A DNA stretch of 64,000 nucleotides from Trichosphaerium sp. ATCC 40318 (Eukaryota; Discosea; Flabellinia; Trichosidae), in contig JALMLS010000537.1 in NCBI GenBank assembly GCA_038496445.1, positions 18,320 to 82,319 on the forward strand. The letters are read 5' to 3'. The position numbers and the translations under genes were made by a program. How positions within the stretch are numbered: position 1 is the stretch's first letter; every line of letters begins with the position of its first letter. The notes beneath the pieces were generated by a model. That model searched no databases. It saw nothing but the letters and a program-made list of their open reading frames with translations, and was not told where the DNA came from. Positions 1-12,200 of the stretch are shown piece after piece.

Positions 1-175
1 TTATACAGTACCTGCAGCCAATTTCGCTGCCTTCTTTTTTTCTACGGCTGTAAGCTATATATTTAATATTTCTAAGAGTACTCGCGCTTCCTGGTGGATT
101 TGTCTTTTTGTTTTGACGCTTGTTTGAGGCATTCTTCCTAAACTTCGCTTTCATGCGCTTTTTCTTTGGCGGCAT
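1..175 (-). CDS. Lysine-rich protein, N-terminal part (partial)
   Basis: Minus-strand start codon at 175-173 opens a very basic N-terminus beginning MPPKKKRMKAKF. Reading continues through exon 175..82, a short intron 81..48 (GTACTC...TTACAG) and exon 47..12, where a GTAC donor begins and the gene leaves the window. The second exon reads VEKKKAAKLAA, so the phase is kept across the intron. The charge pattern suggests a nuclear or nucleic-acid-binding protein, but no domain is visible and no function is assigned. A longer minus reading frame at 151..411 overlaps it in another frame and shows no family features. Confidence 0.5.
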   Translation of the reverse strand, partial: MPPKKKRMKAKFRKNASNKRQNKKTNPPGSASTLRNIKYIAYSRRKKEGSEIGCRYCI

Positions 176-505
176 GATGATTGTATACAAGACGGTGTTT
201 TTTGAGCTCCCGATGTAGATATGAAACAGTCAAAGTGAGTACAACGAGTTTCAACTAAGATACTTGCAACGTTTACCAATAGAAAGTCAGACTGAGCAGA
301 AATAAACCGCCACAGACTCAATCGCAAATTTACGCGTATTGGGTGCTTGAAGCACGTGAAATCTCTCAAAATCACTAACACTATGCGTTGTACCAAGTTA
401 TACAAGCGCACTAGGAATTGGGATAGAATGATAACTGCTACTTCACTTATTACGTGAAATAGACAATTGATTACAATAGAAACTTAACAATTTATTGTAA
501 CAACG

Positions 506-1555
506 CTACTCTTCAGCACGAAACTTAACTGGACTATTGCTGATATGAGTATCACCAATCTTGATATCGACTTCATATCTTCCTTTCTTTGGAAGCATAA
601 CATCAACACGGTATCTACCATTATTGAAATCTATCACGAAAGAAATTAGAAAAAAAAGAAAAAATAGTAATAAATCAAACAGAAAATAAAACACAGCCAT
701 ACCGAGCAGTTCAGGTTCGGTAAGTACAGGTCCGGCTACTTCAACATCAAAGTTATCACCTCCAGCAGTGCACTTGTTTCCAGAAGAGTCTTTAGCCTAA
801 TAAACAGGTCAGACTTTCAGGTCTAAACCACGAAAAAAAAAATAGTACATCAATGAGTATTGTAAGTTTCTTTCCAACTTTAGGATCACCCTTCATGTTT
901 GCTACAGTCGTAGCTGGAGAAGCAACTATTCAACAAGTTATACCAAGTAGAGACGAGGTTTTTTACATACCTCCAGCGACAGTAATAAGAGTCTCTTCTT
1001 TGAGGACGTTTTGTCCTTTGTAAACAATACCAAGTTGGTATTGACCAATTCTACTTCCTTGGTAAGATACTTTGAATTCTCCCTTAAGATGATGGGTCAG
1101 TATACGCCGTATAATAGTTCGTGGTTGTTCAGATACTAACCTTTCCAGATAGAGGTGATAGCTTACAATTAAGATTTGTAGGACCGTCAAGTGTGACTTG
1201 GAGTTCGCCTTGAAACAAAATTAAATTTTTGAAAGAGGTAAAAACGGGGTTGTACCAGCTTGAACGTCCATGGCGTCTAGTGTTCTCTTATCCTTGACTT
1301 TTATGATGAAATATGCACGTGAACCCTCTTTACATACTACAATACGTTCACAAGTGACTTTGACAGGTACAGGTTCTAGCAAAACGAAAAATAAGCCAAA
1401 AAAGATTAATCGAAAAAAAATTACATACTTGGTTCTCCGCCCTGTGGAATGACACGCATAGATTTTTTGAATGTTGATTTATTGTTGATAAATACTTCAA
1501 TTTCGTATTTACCAAGTTGAGTTGGAAAGAAGGAAATCTCGTAACTTCCTAGCAT
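506..1555 (-). CDS. Filamin-repeat protein, seven exons, possibly 5' truncated
   Basis: Exons 1555..1429, 1375..1256, 1208..1141, 1082..971, 925..849, 796..704 and 630..506 join in phase with GT-AG introns. The product (about 240 residues) begins in the second half of a filamin/ABP280 immunoglobulin-like repeat (GSYEISFFPTQLGKYEIEV) and then has two complete repeats, with the typical end ISNSPVKFRAEE. Filamin repeats are beta sandwiches that usually bind actin-associated or signalling partners. The chosen ATG falls inside a repeat, so either an upstream exon was missed or the gene lost its 5' end. The 100 bases upstream have stops in the frames I tried. No actin-binding CH domain is present. 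Confidence 0.75.
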
Positions 1556-2274
1556 GGCGTAAAAAAATATATCAAAAAAGTAGCTGTAAAGCGTGATACA
1601 AATGTTTTATTTCGTTTCGCTCAAATTAACCTGTAGCGCTTCAGTCTCGAAGGCTGACTTTTGGTTCAGAAAACGTCATTTTTTGAAATGAAGTGACAGT
1701 CAAAAAAGCGAAAAACTTTTTTCGTTTGCTCTAAGAAAGTTGCCAGTTTTTTGGCGAAATGTCAGTCGTTGTGTACCAAGATTAGCGTCATTTATTTTTG
1801 TTTGTAATGTAGCTGTGCCTGTCACAGTTGCTTTTAGCATATTTGACCAGTTTGGTAGGTTCTGTGGGTAGTTTTTACCGTCTGTTGTCTATATATCTTG
1901 TTAGTAACGTCTAGATGATTTTAAATTGAGTTGGGAGCGTTTGGGTGTAATTCAAGTTCCGCGTTAGCAAACGACGTTTTGGCGCCGTTTGTATACTCTT
2001 TTACATGTTACGTGCCTGAAGGATGTATTTAACATCTTTGTCAGGATAACTTTCTCCGGGTCCAAGGAACGTATATTTAAACGTTGTCATGACCTAAGAA
2101 CACTTTTAGAAGCCTATTAAAAATAGCTACAGTCGTGGTGACGGTTAAACGAAGAACCTGTCGTTCGACTTACTGTAAATCAATTTATAAGTAACTAGCG
2201 CAGCTAAAGAGTAACTTTAATTCGAGTGGTTAACGCTCGAGAACGGCGTTGAATGGGTTGCTGTCGAACTCAGA
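1556..2274. other. Non-coding interval
   Basis: No convincing exon was seen between the filamin gene start and the F-box relic. The stretch is AT-rich with several stops in every frame. It should contain the filamin gene promoter. No tRNA or long repeat was noticed. Confidence 0.4.
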
Positions 2275-2376
2275 ATGAATCAAGCTAGCTCAATTCAACA
2301 GTTACCAGCAGAGACGTTGACGCATATTCTTCGCTTTCTGGATAGCGCTGAACGTATTGGTGCATGGCATTTGTGA
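2275..2376 (+). pseudogene. F-box fragment
   Basis: A plus-strand ATG at 2275 opens 33 codons reading like the start of an F-box: LPAETLTHILRFLDSAERI, then a stop at 2374-2376. The F-box/LRR gene at 12355 has the matching LPPETLTEILSYS at its own F-box, so this looks like a broken relative. Downstream bases to about 2480 may hold further decayed coding sequence, but no frame stays open. I saw no splice pair that rescues it. The rest of the interval up to 2740 shows no gene. Confidence 0.5.
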
Positions 2377-2740
2377 TAGACAGTAGACATTTCATTATTT
2401 TCATGCCATGGACTGACGTTGACAATACAGTCAAGAACGCTCTGGGAGGAAAGACGCTCAGTCTTAGGTGGCTCTAGTAGCCACGCGAGCGGAGTTATTC
2501 TACATTTTAGAAACTCGAGTGATATACAATGTTGTTGAAAGAATAAGGAAAAAACAAAAAGAATTGTTACACATAAAGAAAAGGATTTGGGAGCAAGGGT
2601 TTTGATTGTTCTCTACTCACCACTGTTCGAACTATTTTTGTCAGATTTTGTATTGTCAGTCTCGCATAGTCCAACCAAACGCTTGAAATGTGTGACATCT
2701 TCATTCATAGTTTTTCTTTATTATTATTCACATGTACTTA

Positions 2741-5700
2741 TTATTCATCAATCTCTTCAACTTTGACATTCTCTGTTGTCTTAGTTGGCTCTTCTTTTTT
2801 GTCTTCCTTTGTCTTTTCTTTTCCTTCGGCGTCTTCTTCTTCTACTTCTTCAGGAGCGTTCTCTTTTGCAGTAACAAGCTCTTTGTACTGTTCTACAAGT
2901 TTTTTAATTTCGTCGCTTGCATCACCGTCCATTAAAGCCCAATAATCTCCTCCTTTCTTATTCAATGATGAGGTGATACATTCCTTGTTGGACGCTAAAT
3001 AAATTTGTCAGAAAATACAAACACAATCTCAAATTATTCTCAAATAAATTCGAACCTTCTTTGTAAAGGTTTTGTAGTGCTTTCAGAGCAACCATTCTTG
3101 TAGAATCATCCTTATTTGTTAGACCAACTTTAATTAGATTCTGTATTAAATCCTTAGTACCACCAATAACACCCAAAAGCGCATCTAAAATAAGACAAAG
3201 TAAATATACAACCAGTACAACAAAAACAAACTATTAAAAATCTTACCGTGGCCTGATAGTGAGTGTACTGCAATAGATCCTTCTTTGTTTAGAAGGTCAA
3301 ACTTAGAAGATAAGAGGTTAACCAGTGGGACACATCCTCCCAATTTTGCAATACGAGCGGCTAAGGAATCTACAAATTATTGTAAGCCAAACAAGAAAAA
3401 TCAGGAGTAAATGTACCTGTCTGACATAAAGCGCCTACAATACGTGCAGCATCATACTTAACGTGCTCATATTCTGATTTTGTAGCTTCTTTGATACAAA
3501 TACTCAATGCATCCAATTTAACAAATGTGTCAATGACATCTTGTTCTAAAATGAAAGTTAGAAAAAAAAGGCAATCAGAAAAAGTAAATTCCACGCTTAC
3601 CCTTTGTGCTTAATAGGCTTTTGAATATGCCAATAACACCCCATATTGTAGGACCATTTTCTGTTGCTTTGAAAATACCCATTAAAGCTTGGAAAGCGCC
3701 AGCATCGAAAATCTTTCGTTTGTTTACAACTAACGTGAAAAAAAGTTAACATTGTTGTATACATGTCTGGTGTCTGGTCTTTCGATTTATGTCGTACCTG
3801 GTATGCATAGATTTTTTAAGCAACCAATACATAGGTGCTTACAACGTAAGTCAGTATCTTCGTCATTAAGTAGTTTAATTAATTTGATGTGAAGCTTTGT
3901 ATCATCAACAAGTTTAATGCAATTCTCCTCTACAAAAAAGCAACAATTAGGTCTTCATCTCGTTTTGTTGTAGGAAGAGTAAAACGACGTTTCATCATGA
4001 AGTATAATAGTATACTCTTGGTTTAAACGTACCACTTCTTGCTAAGTTACCACAAATCATAGAAGCAGCAACTTGAACTTCATTGTTCGAATGTTTAAAC
4101 AAAACAAGAACATTATCAAGATCGCCATACATACTCTTAGCGATATCATCTAAAGCAGTATAAGTAATGCCCAAAACCCCCGAGAAAAACATATAGTCTG
4201 ACAAAACTTATTGGACTTCAAAGCAACAACAGTAGCTCCCTGTGATATCCAACAATTTGGATTTCACGCAAAAAATTCAGAAAAAAAAAGCATATCACCA
4301 AGAAGCGTACCATTCAAAGAGAGATTGCTGTATACTTTACTAGCACTAGTGCTAAGTGCTTTAGTTTCCTCAGAGTCAATAGCTGTCATTTTATATAAAC
4401 GTGGGATAAGTCCAAGCTCCATAAACTTGATTCTAAGATCCTCTTCAAGAATAAAAAGTAAGCAACCTCACGTGTTTAATAATCTCTCTAGTACCTTCTT
4501 CTGAAAAGAATTTAAGTGATTCTCCGGCTGCCAACTACATATTGGTCAATATTATACTCTTACGGATGTACAAGTTTATGAGTTTAAACAGGTTAAAAAA
4601 AGTTTGTTGTTGTTTTGTACCTTTACGGCCATTTCTTCGTGCTTTTCCATCATATCTGATAGAATAACAAGTCCGTTTTGTTTATTAATAAAATCAAGAC
4701 ACATGGATTCTATTCTTAAATAAGTACATAGTTGAGAAAACTAGAATTGTTGTAGAAGGGTTTTTTTTTCTTATGGAATGTCAAATTTTTATGCTTTTTT
4801 TAAAGATGTTTTGGCGAGTCATTAGTATCTCTACGTACTTGTCTCACACATTGCAGTAATAGCAGACACTACAGTATCTTCAACATCTTCCATAGTTGGT
4901 TTAATTAACATTTGTATCAACTTATCATAACCTCCTTGTTTTTGAATTTCCAAGCGATGCTCATCTACAAAAAAAAGAAACTTCAACATATAAAAAACAA
5001 AGAAAGAAAACTATAGTTTACTAGATCAACAAGATCAAAAAAAACTTGACGAATTACCCGTGTACAAAATATTTCTGAGTGCTGTGAGTGCTAGCATTAC
5101 AACATCATACGTTGTATTATCCAGTAGTCCAAGAATTGGCATGTGTGACTTGTTTTCGAATATTAAATCACATGCCTTCTCTACGCCAAAGAAGTTAATA
5201 AAACACAACAACAAAAAAAAAAGTCAACATTGTGAGTATTTTGCAGAAAACATAAAAATAAATCATCATTTCGCTGAATAAACCTTTATGATTTAGCCTA
5301 AACGCGTATTCGTGTGTTCAAGCATTTTTTCGCGTAGTGTAGAGTGATATTCACGCGAATGGACTTGCTTTTATGCAGAAAAAGCGGTTTTCAGCCTTTG
5401 TTTTACCATTAACGTACCAGTGTCTGCGCATAGATTTGCTACGCATCCGCAAGCCATACGGAGAATTTGAGGTTCTGTACTGCTGAAATGAGATAAAACG
5501 GGCTCTAAGCCCATTTCCATTAGTTTCTCGCGATTAGCTTCTAATGGAGTCGTTTAGAGATGACTGATATACTTTCTAACGTACTATTGTCAAAACACAT
5601 GTTTCCCAACAGGCGAAGTGATAGACGAGGCAAATTCGTGTTCTTGTGTGCGAGAAACGGTAAAAAAATAGTAAAAGGTCCTACGGCAGCGGAAATGACG

Positions 5701-5953
5701 TTTCTGTTTGGTTCTACGTGATATTAATCGCTTGGGTACTAAATAAAGAGGTAGTGTACCTTCGCGAGCTAAATCGCCTAATTTTTGTAACAGTTCCACC
5801 AAAAGCACCTCATCAGTTGGTTCCTTCAAAAATGGTACAACTGCTTGAACTTCTGGAAATTTTGGTGCGTCTCCGTCTAAATTAACGTTTAATAGTGATC
5901 ACCGGCTCCTAGTACTAACCAAACTTGATAAGATTGGTAACTGCGTCTGTCAT
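2741..5953 (-). CDS. Armadillo-repeat protein, SmgGDS (RAP1GDS1)-like
   Basis: A many-exon gene from ATG 5953-5951 (MTDAVTNLIKF) to a stop at 2743-2741. Exons encode successive armadillo repeats. Especially telling is VQVAASMICGNLARSGTF near 4050, which follows the pattern typical of SmgGDS, the armadillo guanine-nucleotide/chaperone factor for small GTPases. Other repeats read DSTRMVALKALQNLYKEGS (near 3100) and EHVKYDAARIVGALCQTGTF (near 3450). The C-terminus (2945..2741) is a Lys/Glu-rich tail. Introns are 40-120 bp. The SmgGDS assignment is inferred from repeat sequence only; a different cytosolic armadillo protein is possible. Not every exon edge was resolved. Confidence 0.7.
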
Positions 5954-6283
5954 GTTAATCTACGTTTGTGTTGACTGAAATAGCCGAAGGAACTTAACAT
6001 ATTTACTACTTAAGGCAAACTCAGTCAAGAATCGAAAGAGCCGGCCAGTCAACGCCAGACACTAAACGAACAAGTCAAGAATCAACGCAGAGCAAGGTAT
6101 CTAGTGGTTAGTAATATGATTCTATGAATATGTATTTTAGTATCGCCTCATTTCAAAGTTTGAAATTTGCCCTTTTTTTAGCAAGTCAATACCATTTATT
6201 GCTTGTGTTGTTTGACTTCTAACAATACGAGTTAAGAGAACTACAGTCTGCTTATTTTAATTAGTGTTTATAGTTTATAAATT

Positions 6284-9200
6284 TTACATGTATACTATCA
6301 CTACAGGAGCTTGTTCTTTTGGTTTGTTGAAGAACTGCATGCTAAAATCTTCTGTTTGTTGTGGAGTTCCATAGTATCGATAAACACGAACGAATACTGC
6401 TACAGGCTCACGCAGTGGTTGAGTATGGAATAGTTTGAGTTGTACATCATAAGGCCCTGTAGGCGCGTTTCTGATCGTATATTCTTGAGGACCATAACCT
6501 GTACAAAGGTTACACAACAACGATCTATTAAGTTTTTTTTCTTGTACCTTGCCGATCGTCTGACATAAGTCCGCCTGATCGTGTGTGGTTGTTAAAACTA
6601 TAACATCTTTCACCTGAAGGCTCAATAACATGTAACTCTACATTGGCTAATGGATTATTCCACGTGATAACAACTCTTAAGTAACAATAAGTTAGTTTGA
6701 TGTTTAATGTTTAAGAGTGTTCTTTTTATGAACATACCTCAAGTCGTATTGAAATGTTCTATTGCATATCGTATATAAAGAAGAGCTTATAGATTTCAGA
6801 AGATTTTCAGCCCTTATAATGCCCTCATGGTCATTACATGATGTCCTGAGTGAATGCATAATTCTGCACAAATCCTTTAACGCAAATATCTCAATGTTGC
6901 CCTTAAAACGATCATCCCAGGTTGTTGTTAGCACTTTCCCAAGTAATTCTATACTCTCTAATATATCCTTGTCTTCGAAAGCAAGTGCAGCCTCCCTATA
7001 ACATAGTAAGAAACCAAAAAAGAATATGGGAAAATAAGAAAAATATAGGAAAAAAAAAACCCTATAACGCTTCACGTACCACAAGAGCTGAGGTTGCTCT
7101 CCACGAATTTTGATCATCTTTTTTAGTACTTGGCGTATCAAATCTTTAGATGCCGTTGCGTCTATGGTATACAGATACCAAACAAAAAGACGATAATACT
7201 CAATGTTATCAATATCGTCTTCAATCTTTTTTGATATTAATAGTTTACCCAAACGTTTGTTGTTCTGTCCATAGTAAAATGCGTGATTGATGATTCTTTC
7301 TAAAGACACACCGTCTGCTTCAAACTCACTAATGTGGCATGGACTGTCTAATTTTCTTGTACGTTGAGATGATACTATGCCTTTCTTCTGCCTAAATTTA
7401 ATAGAGTAAGAACTCGTTCAAATGCGACCTTGTTATCTTTGTTTTACCTTGAACCAACGCTAACTTGTCTCATCAATTCATCTAATATAGAATAATCACA
7501 TTCCTTGTCTTTTGATACATCATAATCCATGCTGTCCTCATCACTACTTGAAGAAGAAGAACTGCTTTCAGATAATAATTCGGAATCATCTGATTCATCT
7601 TCAGAGCTAGAATGCAGAACATATGATGTGTCTTTATCGTCATCTTCACGCTAAATAACATTAATAAAAGTGTTTACAACGTTTTAAACAAAAATTATAC
7701 ATAAGCACTCCTCCGTGAACGTCTAATTTCTCGAAGTGCAACAGAACCTGCAGTTGATAAGGAACTCCAATAATACAAAAGAATTTAATATGTACCAGGT
7801 CTAAATCTATGTGGTTTCCGTATTCCAGACTCCGATGTTGTAGTATTCGCGTCATCGCTTAAGATAATTTCACGTTCTGACTGAGTGTTTTGTGGCTTGT
7901 ATGCAGGTGCCTTAGATGTAGTCCATCCAGAAGTTTCTCTTCTAGATGATGGAATTGTCTTCACAGGTCCTTTGATTCCTTTACCCGCTCTGGGCGTCCA
8001 CTGTAAATCTTCTTCATCACTTTCGCTTTCACTTTCATCACTTGAATCACTCAATATACGGCGGTGTCTCTTAGCAGGCTGTTTACCACCCAAACCTTTA
8101 CCGCCTAAACCTTTTCCGCCTAATCCCTTACCGCCTAAACCTTTACCACCCAAACCTTTACCGCCTAATCCTTTACCGCCTAATCCTTTACCACCTAATC
8201 CTTTTCCTTTTTTTTCTTAGAACATTTTATAGTGTATCCAAATAAAGGTACCTCCAAGGCCACTGAAAGATCCATATTGGCCGATTTGTTTTTTTCTAGC
8301 TTTAGCAGGTTGAATTTCCTCTTCTTTCTGCTCTACAATCACTTTTAATCTGTCTAATGAGTCCAAATTTTTATCCCTTGCTCGTCGTTTTGCTTTTTTC
8401 CCTTTTACATTTTTAAGACGCTCTCTAGCTTCTGTTAACATTTCAGCCTCTTCATCGTCATCATCCATTGCATCCTAAAAAATAATTAGAAAAAAACAGC
8501 TAGCTGATGAAGCTGTGAGAGTAGGGTCACAAGAAAGTATACTTTGAGGTACAGCTAAGATTTTGGATTTTTAATACCTCAGACTGTTGCATGTGGTCAT
8601 TTACCGAGCTTGCTTGGTTTTTGGCGTTCTGAAAAAAAGCTCCTTTGTGGTAGTACTTCTGCAAAAACTTGACGCTACTTTTTTCTGATAGTTTTCTGAC
8701 TTGTGCTCTTTCTTCTTGCAAACTTTGGTTCGTTAGGGCTGCTCTCTAAGCGTATTATGATAAGCTTGTTGAATAATAACATAGTATTCATAGTAAGTAC
8801 TTACTGTCATACTCCCTTCTGGATTTTTTACAACTACACAAAGAGCTCAGAATGAATGCACATGAATTTAAAAAAAAAACTTAAGAGTTTGATTTTTGTT
8901 TCTTGTAAGACTGTTTTTAGTCTGACCTCTGGTGGTATATAGTATTCATCGCAAAATGTATTGTTCTTGTTGCTTTGCAAATTCAACGTACTTTTAAGTT
9001 TCCTTGTATTCTTATGTTGCTCTAGCTCATTGGAATCATCACTAACGCTTGGTGATGAGATTATAGAATCACTATCGTAACCGCCCATCACACAAACATC
9101 CATAAAGTCGTCATCCGGCAACTCAAGCTTTGATGCTTCCTCTACTAGCTTTTCCATTTTTTCCAGATCATCAGGCATTATACTTATCTCTGGAGGCATT

Positions 9201-12200
9201 AGTGTACAGTCTGTTATGTCAATATCAATTGGTTCTTTCATATCTGATGAGAGTATTGGTGCAGGCTCATTCACAACACATGTTGAATTATAACTTGTTA
9301 TACTTTTTGTGCCTTCGCTTACAGCGTGTTTTGCAAGTTCTCCTGGAAGCACTATCCTTGTTGCGTCTTGTATATGTCTAGCTGATATAACAGATTTGTT
9401 GTGGTAGTTTGAAACATTTCTGGCTTCATTTGTGATGCGATTGAAAAGGTCATTAACAAAACCGTTCATCAAGTTTATCGCTTTGTTTGAAATTTCGCTG
9501 CCTGGATGAACTTGATGGAGTACTTTGTATATGCGCTTAGTAAAATCTATATCGCTGGTATTTTGGCCATTCGAAAAGGTAGTGATAGACATGTCATCAG
9601 TATCTGTAGGTTCTGGAAGAAGAAACTGTTCAGAATTTTTTGGAAATGTTGATTTGTTTCGTTTTCTACTTGGATATGTCTCTTGCGTTCTCTTACGTTT
9701 GTAGGATCTTGTATTACTTTGATATTGATTCTGATACATGTAATAAGTGTCGTTATAAGTGTCTTCGAAATCAGCAAACTGCAAAACCTACAAACTTGTA
9801 AGACTTCAAGTTTAGCGACTTATTGTTACAAGCAACTTTCTACTTACTTGTCTATTCTTTGATAAAGAGGACGTCTCATAGAACTTTAAGTGCATATTAT
9901 ATATATCTTGTATTGATAACCATCTTAAAGCTTTAATTGTCTCTGGAGTATCAGTTCTTTTAGACACAACTTCATAATACGAGGCTCTAAAAATACCAAG
10001 CAGTCAGATATGTAACGGCAATGTTGTCACGTACCTCATTTCAGGCATACTCTCAGGAGGAGGTATGCTGTACTTTAAATAACTATCAAGGGATTCAAGA
10101 ACAATCATTGACGTGTATGGTGTAACAAGAGAGTATCGTTTACCAACATCTTTTATACTTGTCTAAAAAACCGAATCAATCTAACTGGCACTACAAACAA
10201 ATGCTACCTGAACATCATCGCCATCTCCTCGCATCTTCAGCTCGTCAATCTTCATCTTTGCCCACGTCTTAGAAAGAAGATCACCATTATTACTTTCAAC
10301 AGCGTCTGATAATCGTATCGTGGTTGTATGCATAATATTTCCTGGAGACCCATAATGAAGAATTATGTTTGAGTCCTTCTTAACAGAATTCATGTCAATC
10401 TTCGCAGCTATGTTGAACTGGCTTGCTGCTAATGGCGTTGCAGTTGAAGGAAGCACTATAAATGTTTAGATTAGATTTTAACACGTCATAGAATGCTTTT
10501 ACAAGTCACGTGCGTTCAGATATAAAGTTATCATCGCATTGAGCATACAAGAACGAAAGTGCTTGTACGGAACCAGTCATATCTTTTATAATGTTCTCAA
10601 TAATGCCAGACTTTTTTCGAATAAATTCAAAATCATGTCGTTTGTCTTTGTCACCTTCTTTTGGCATATCATAGAACTTTCCTCCACTCTTCTTTGCCCA
10701 CATTTTTAATAGAGTTGTGTTTCTCTTTATTGAGTTGTTGAATACATAAACAGGCCTGGTGAATCGAGGCGGCAGGTGAAAATCATCACCAAGTGTATTC
10801 AGCCCGTCAGTAACAAGTATAAATACACTGTATGGTGTATCCACATTAGACAATATAGGATCCAAACACGCTAGATTTGTAGCACCAATACGATGAAAAG
10901 AACCTCGGACGGACTAACAACGTAATTATGCAAACGTCAACAAAAAAAAAAAATTTCTTATTTTTTTCTGGAATATTACTCCAAGTGTTGGCGCAAAAAT
11001 GTTGCACTGGTAATGGTAGGTACAAAGAGAAAAAGGAAGAAATATTGTAGCGTACATCAACGAGACTTGCGTGGTATTTGTAAGTCCGCTTTTCAGCGTC
11101 TATATCAAACGTATACAAGTCTAGACTACCTTCATAACCATAATTTGCTAAAACTCCTTCAATGATACCAGTGAACTGTTCAGTGACTGTAGCGCTTCCT
11201 GATACATCCCATAATACGCATACTTTACCTCTTTTCTTCTCTTTGTTCGTTCTATATTGCATAGAAGGTATAATATCTTGATAGAATAAATGACATTGAC
11301 TTGACTTCCTGGATCCACTGTTGATCACTGTGTTGCAACTTTTGTCAGGTTTTGTTTGTACGTATTTACTAGCAGTTACTTACTTGATATTTGGCATACA
11401 GGAGAAGCACAAGAAAATAATCGAACTGTAATTGAAGAAATCGCATTGCTTTTTTGTTTTGAATAATCACAAACATAAGCATCTCCTGTGTTTTGAAATT
11501 GAAGTAATCCTCCACCAGATACAGACATTTCAGGAGGTTTAAATATTGCACCGAATACCTTTGTTTTTATAAATACGTCGCTGGAATTCCCAGAGCGTAA
11601 TGGTAAATGAAACTCAGCTTGGTTGTAATCTTTATTTTCTATTGCAAAAAAAAAAGGTCAGCAAAACGGGAGCTACAAGAAATGAACAAAATGGCTTCCA
11701 CGTGCCTTTTATAAATCTTAGGATTTGCCCTATGGTTACTCGTATCTTCCTTTGTGTACCACGCTTAAAATTATTCATACTTGTTTTAAACACGTTGCCA
11801 ACAACATTTTGAACAATCGAGGCTTGTTTTTTTTGAAAGGATTGAGTTTCTTGCTCGAAAACTTTTCTGGCTTTCTCTTTATCAACTACAACTGCTTCTA
11901 CCATGACGTTGTTTATTTCTATGGCGTATTTGGAAACGAAAGCATCTATACAAAGAAGATTAAGCGCGAGAGTTCGTAGGGCGTTAAAACAATCTTTTAA
12001 CGCATGGGAGCATCGTTGCAAAGAGTTTTAAGTCACGATTACGCGTTTTGGAGCATGTAAACTTTAAACCGTCTGTTACGCACCTTCACCCAACGGAAAC
12101 TCAAATTCAGCCTCTGTTACGTCATATTCTTCGTTATTCTCAAATATTATCTCCAGTTTGGTTTCTTAGGACAATTTGAATATTAATTTTGTACAAGCTA

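Noticed and set aside
2688-2945. Plus-strand Ser/Phe-rich frames
   Set aside because: Exact shadow of the acidic Lys/Glu-rich tail of the armadillo gene on the other strand.
7885-8220. Plus-strand proline-rich frame (PPKPLPPKP repeats)
   Set aside because: Antisense shadow of the GLGGK coding repeat; no start context or neighbouring exons.
8834-9784. A free-standing histone H2B gene
   Set aside because: The frame continues without a stop into long non-histone flanks, has no Met near the fold start that would give a normal H2B, and joins VWA and MFAP1-like exons in phase.
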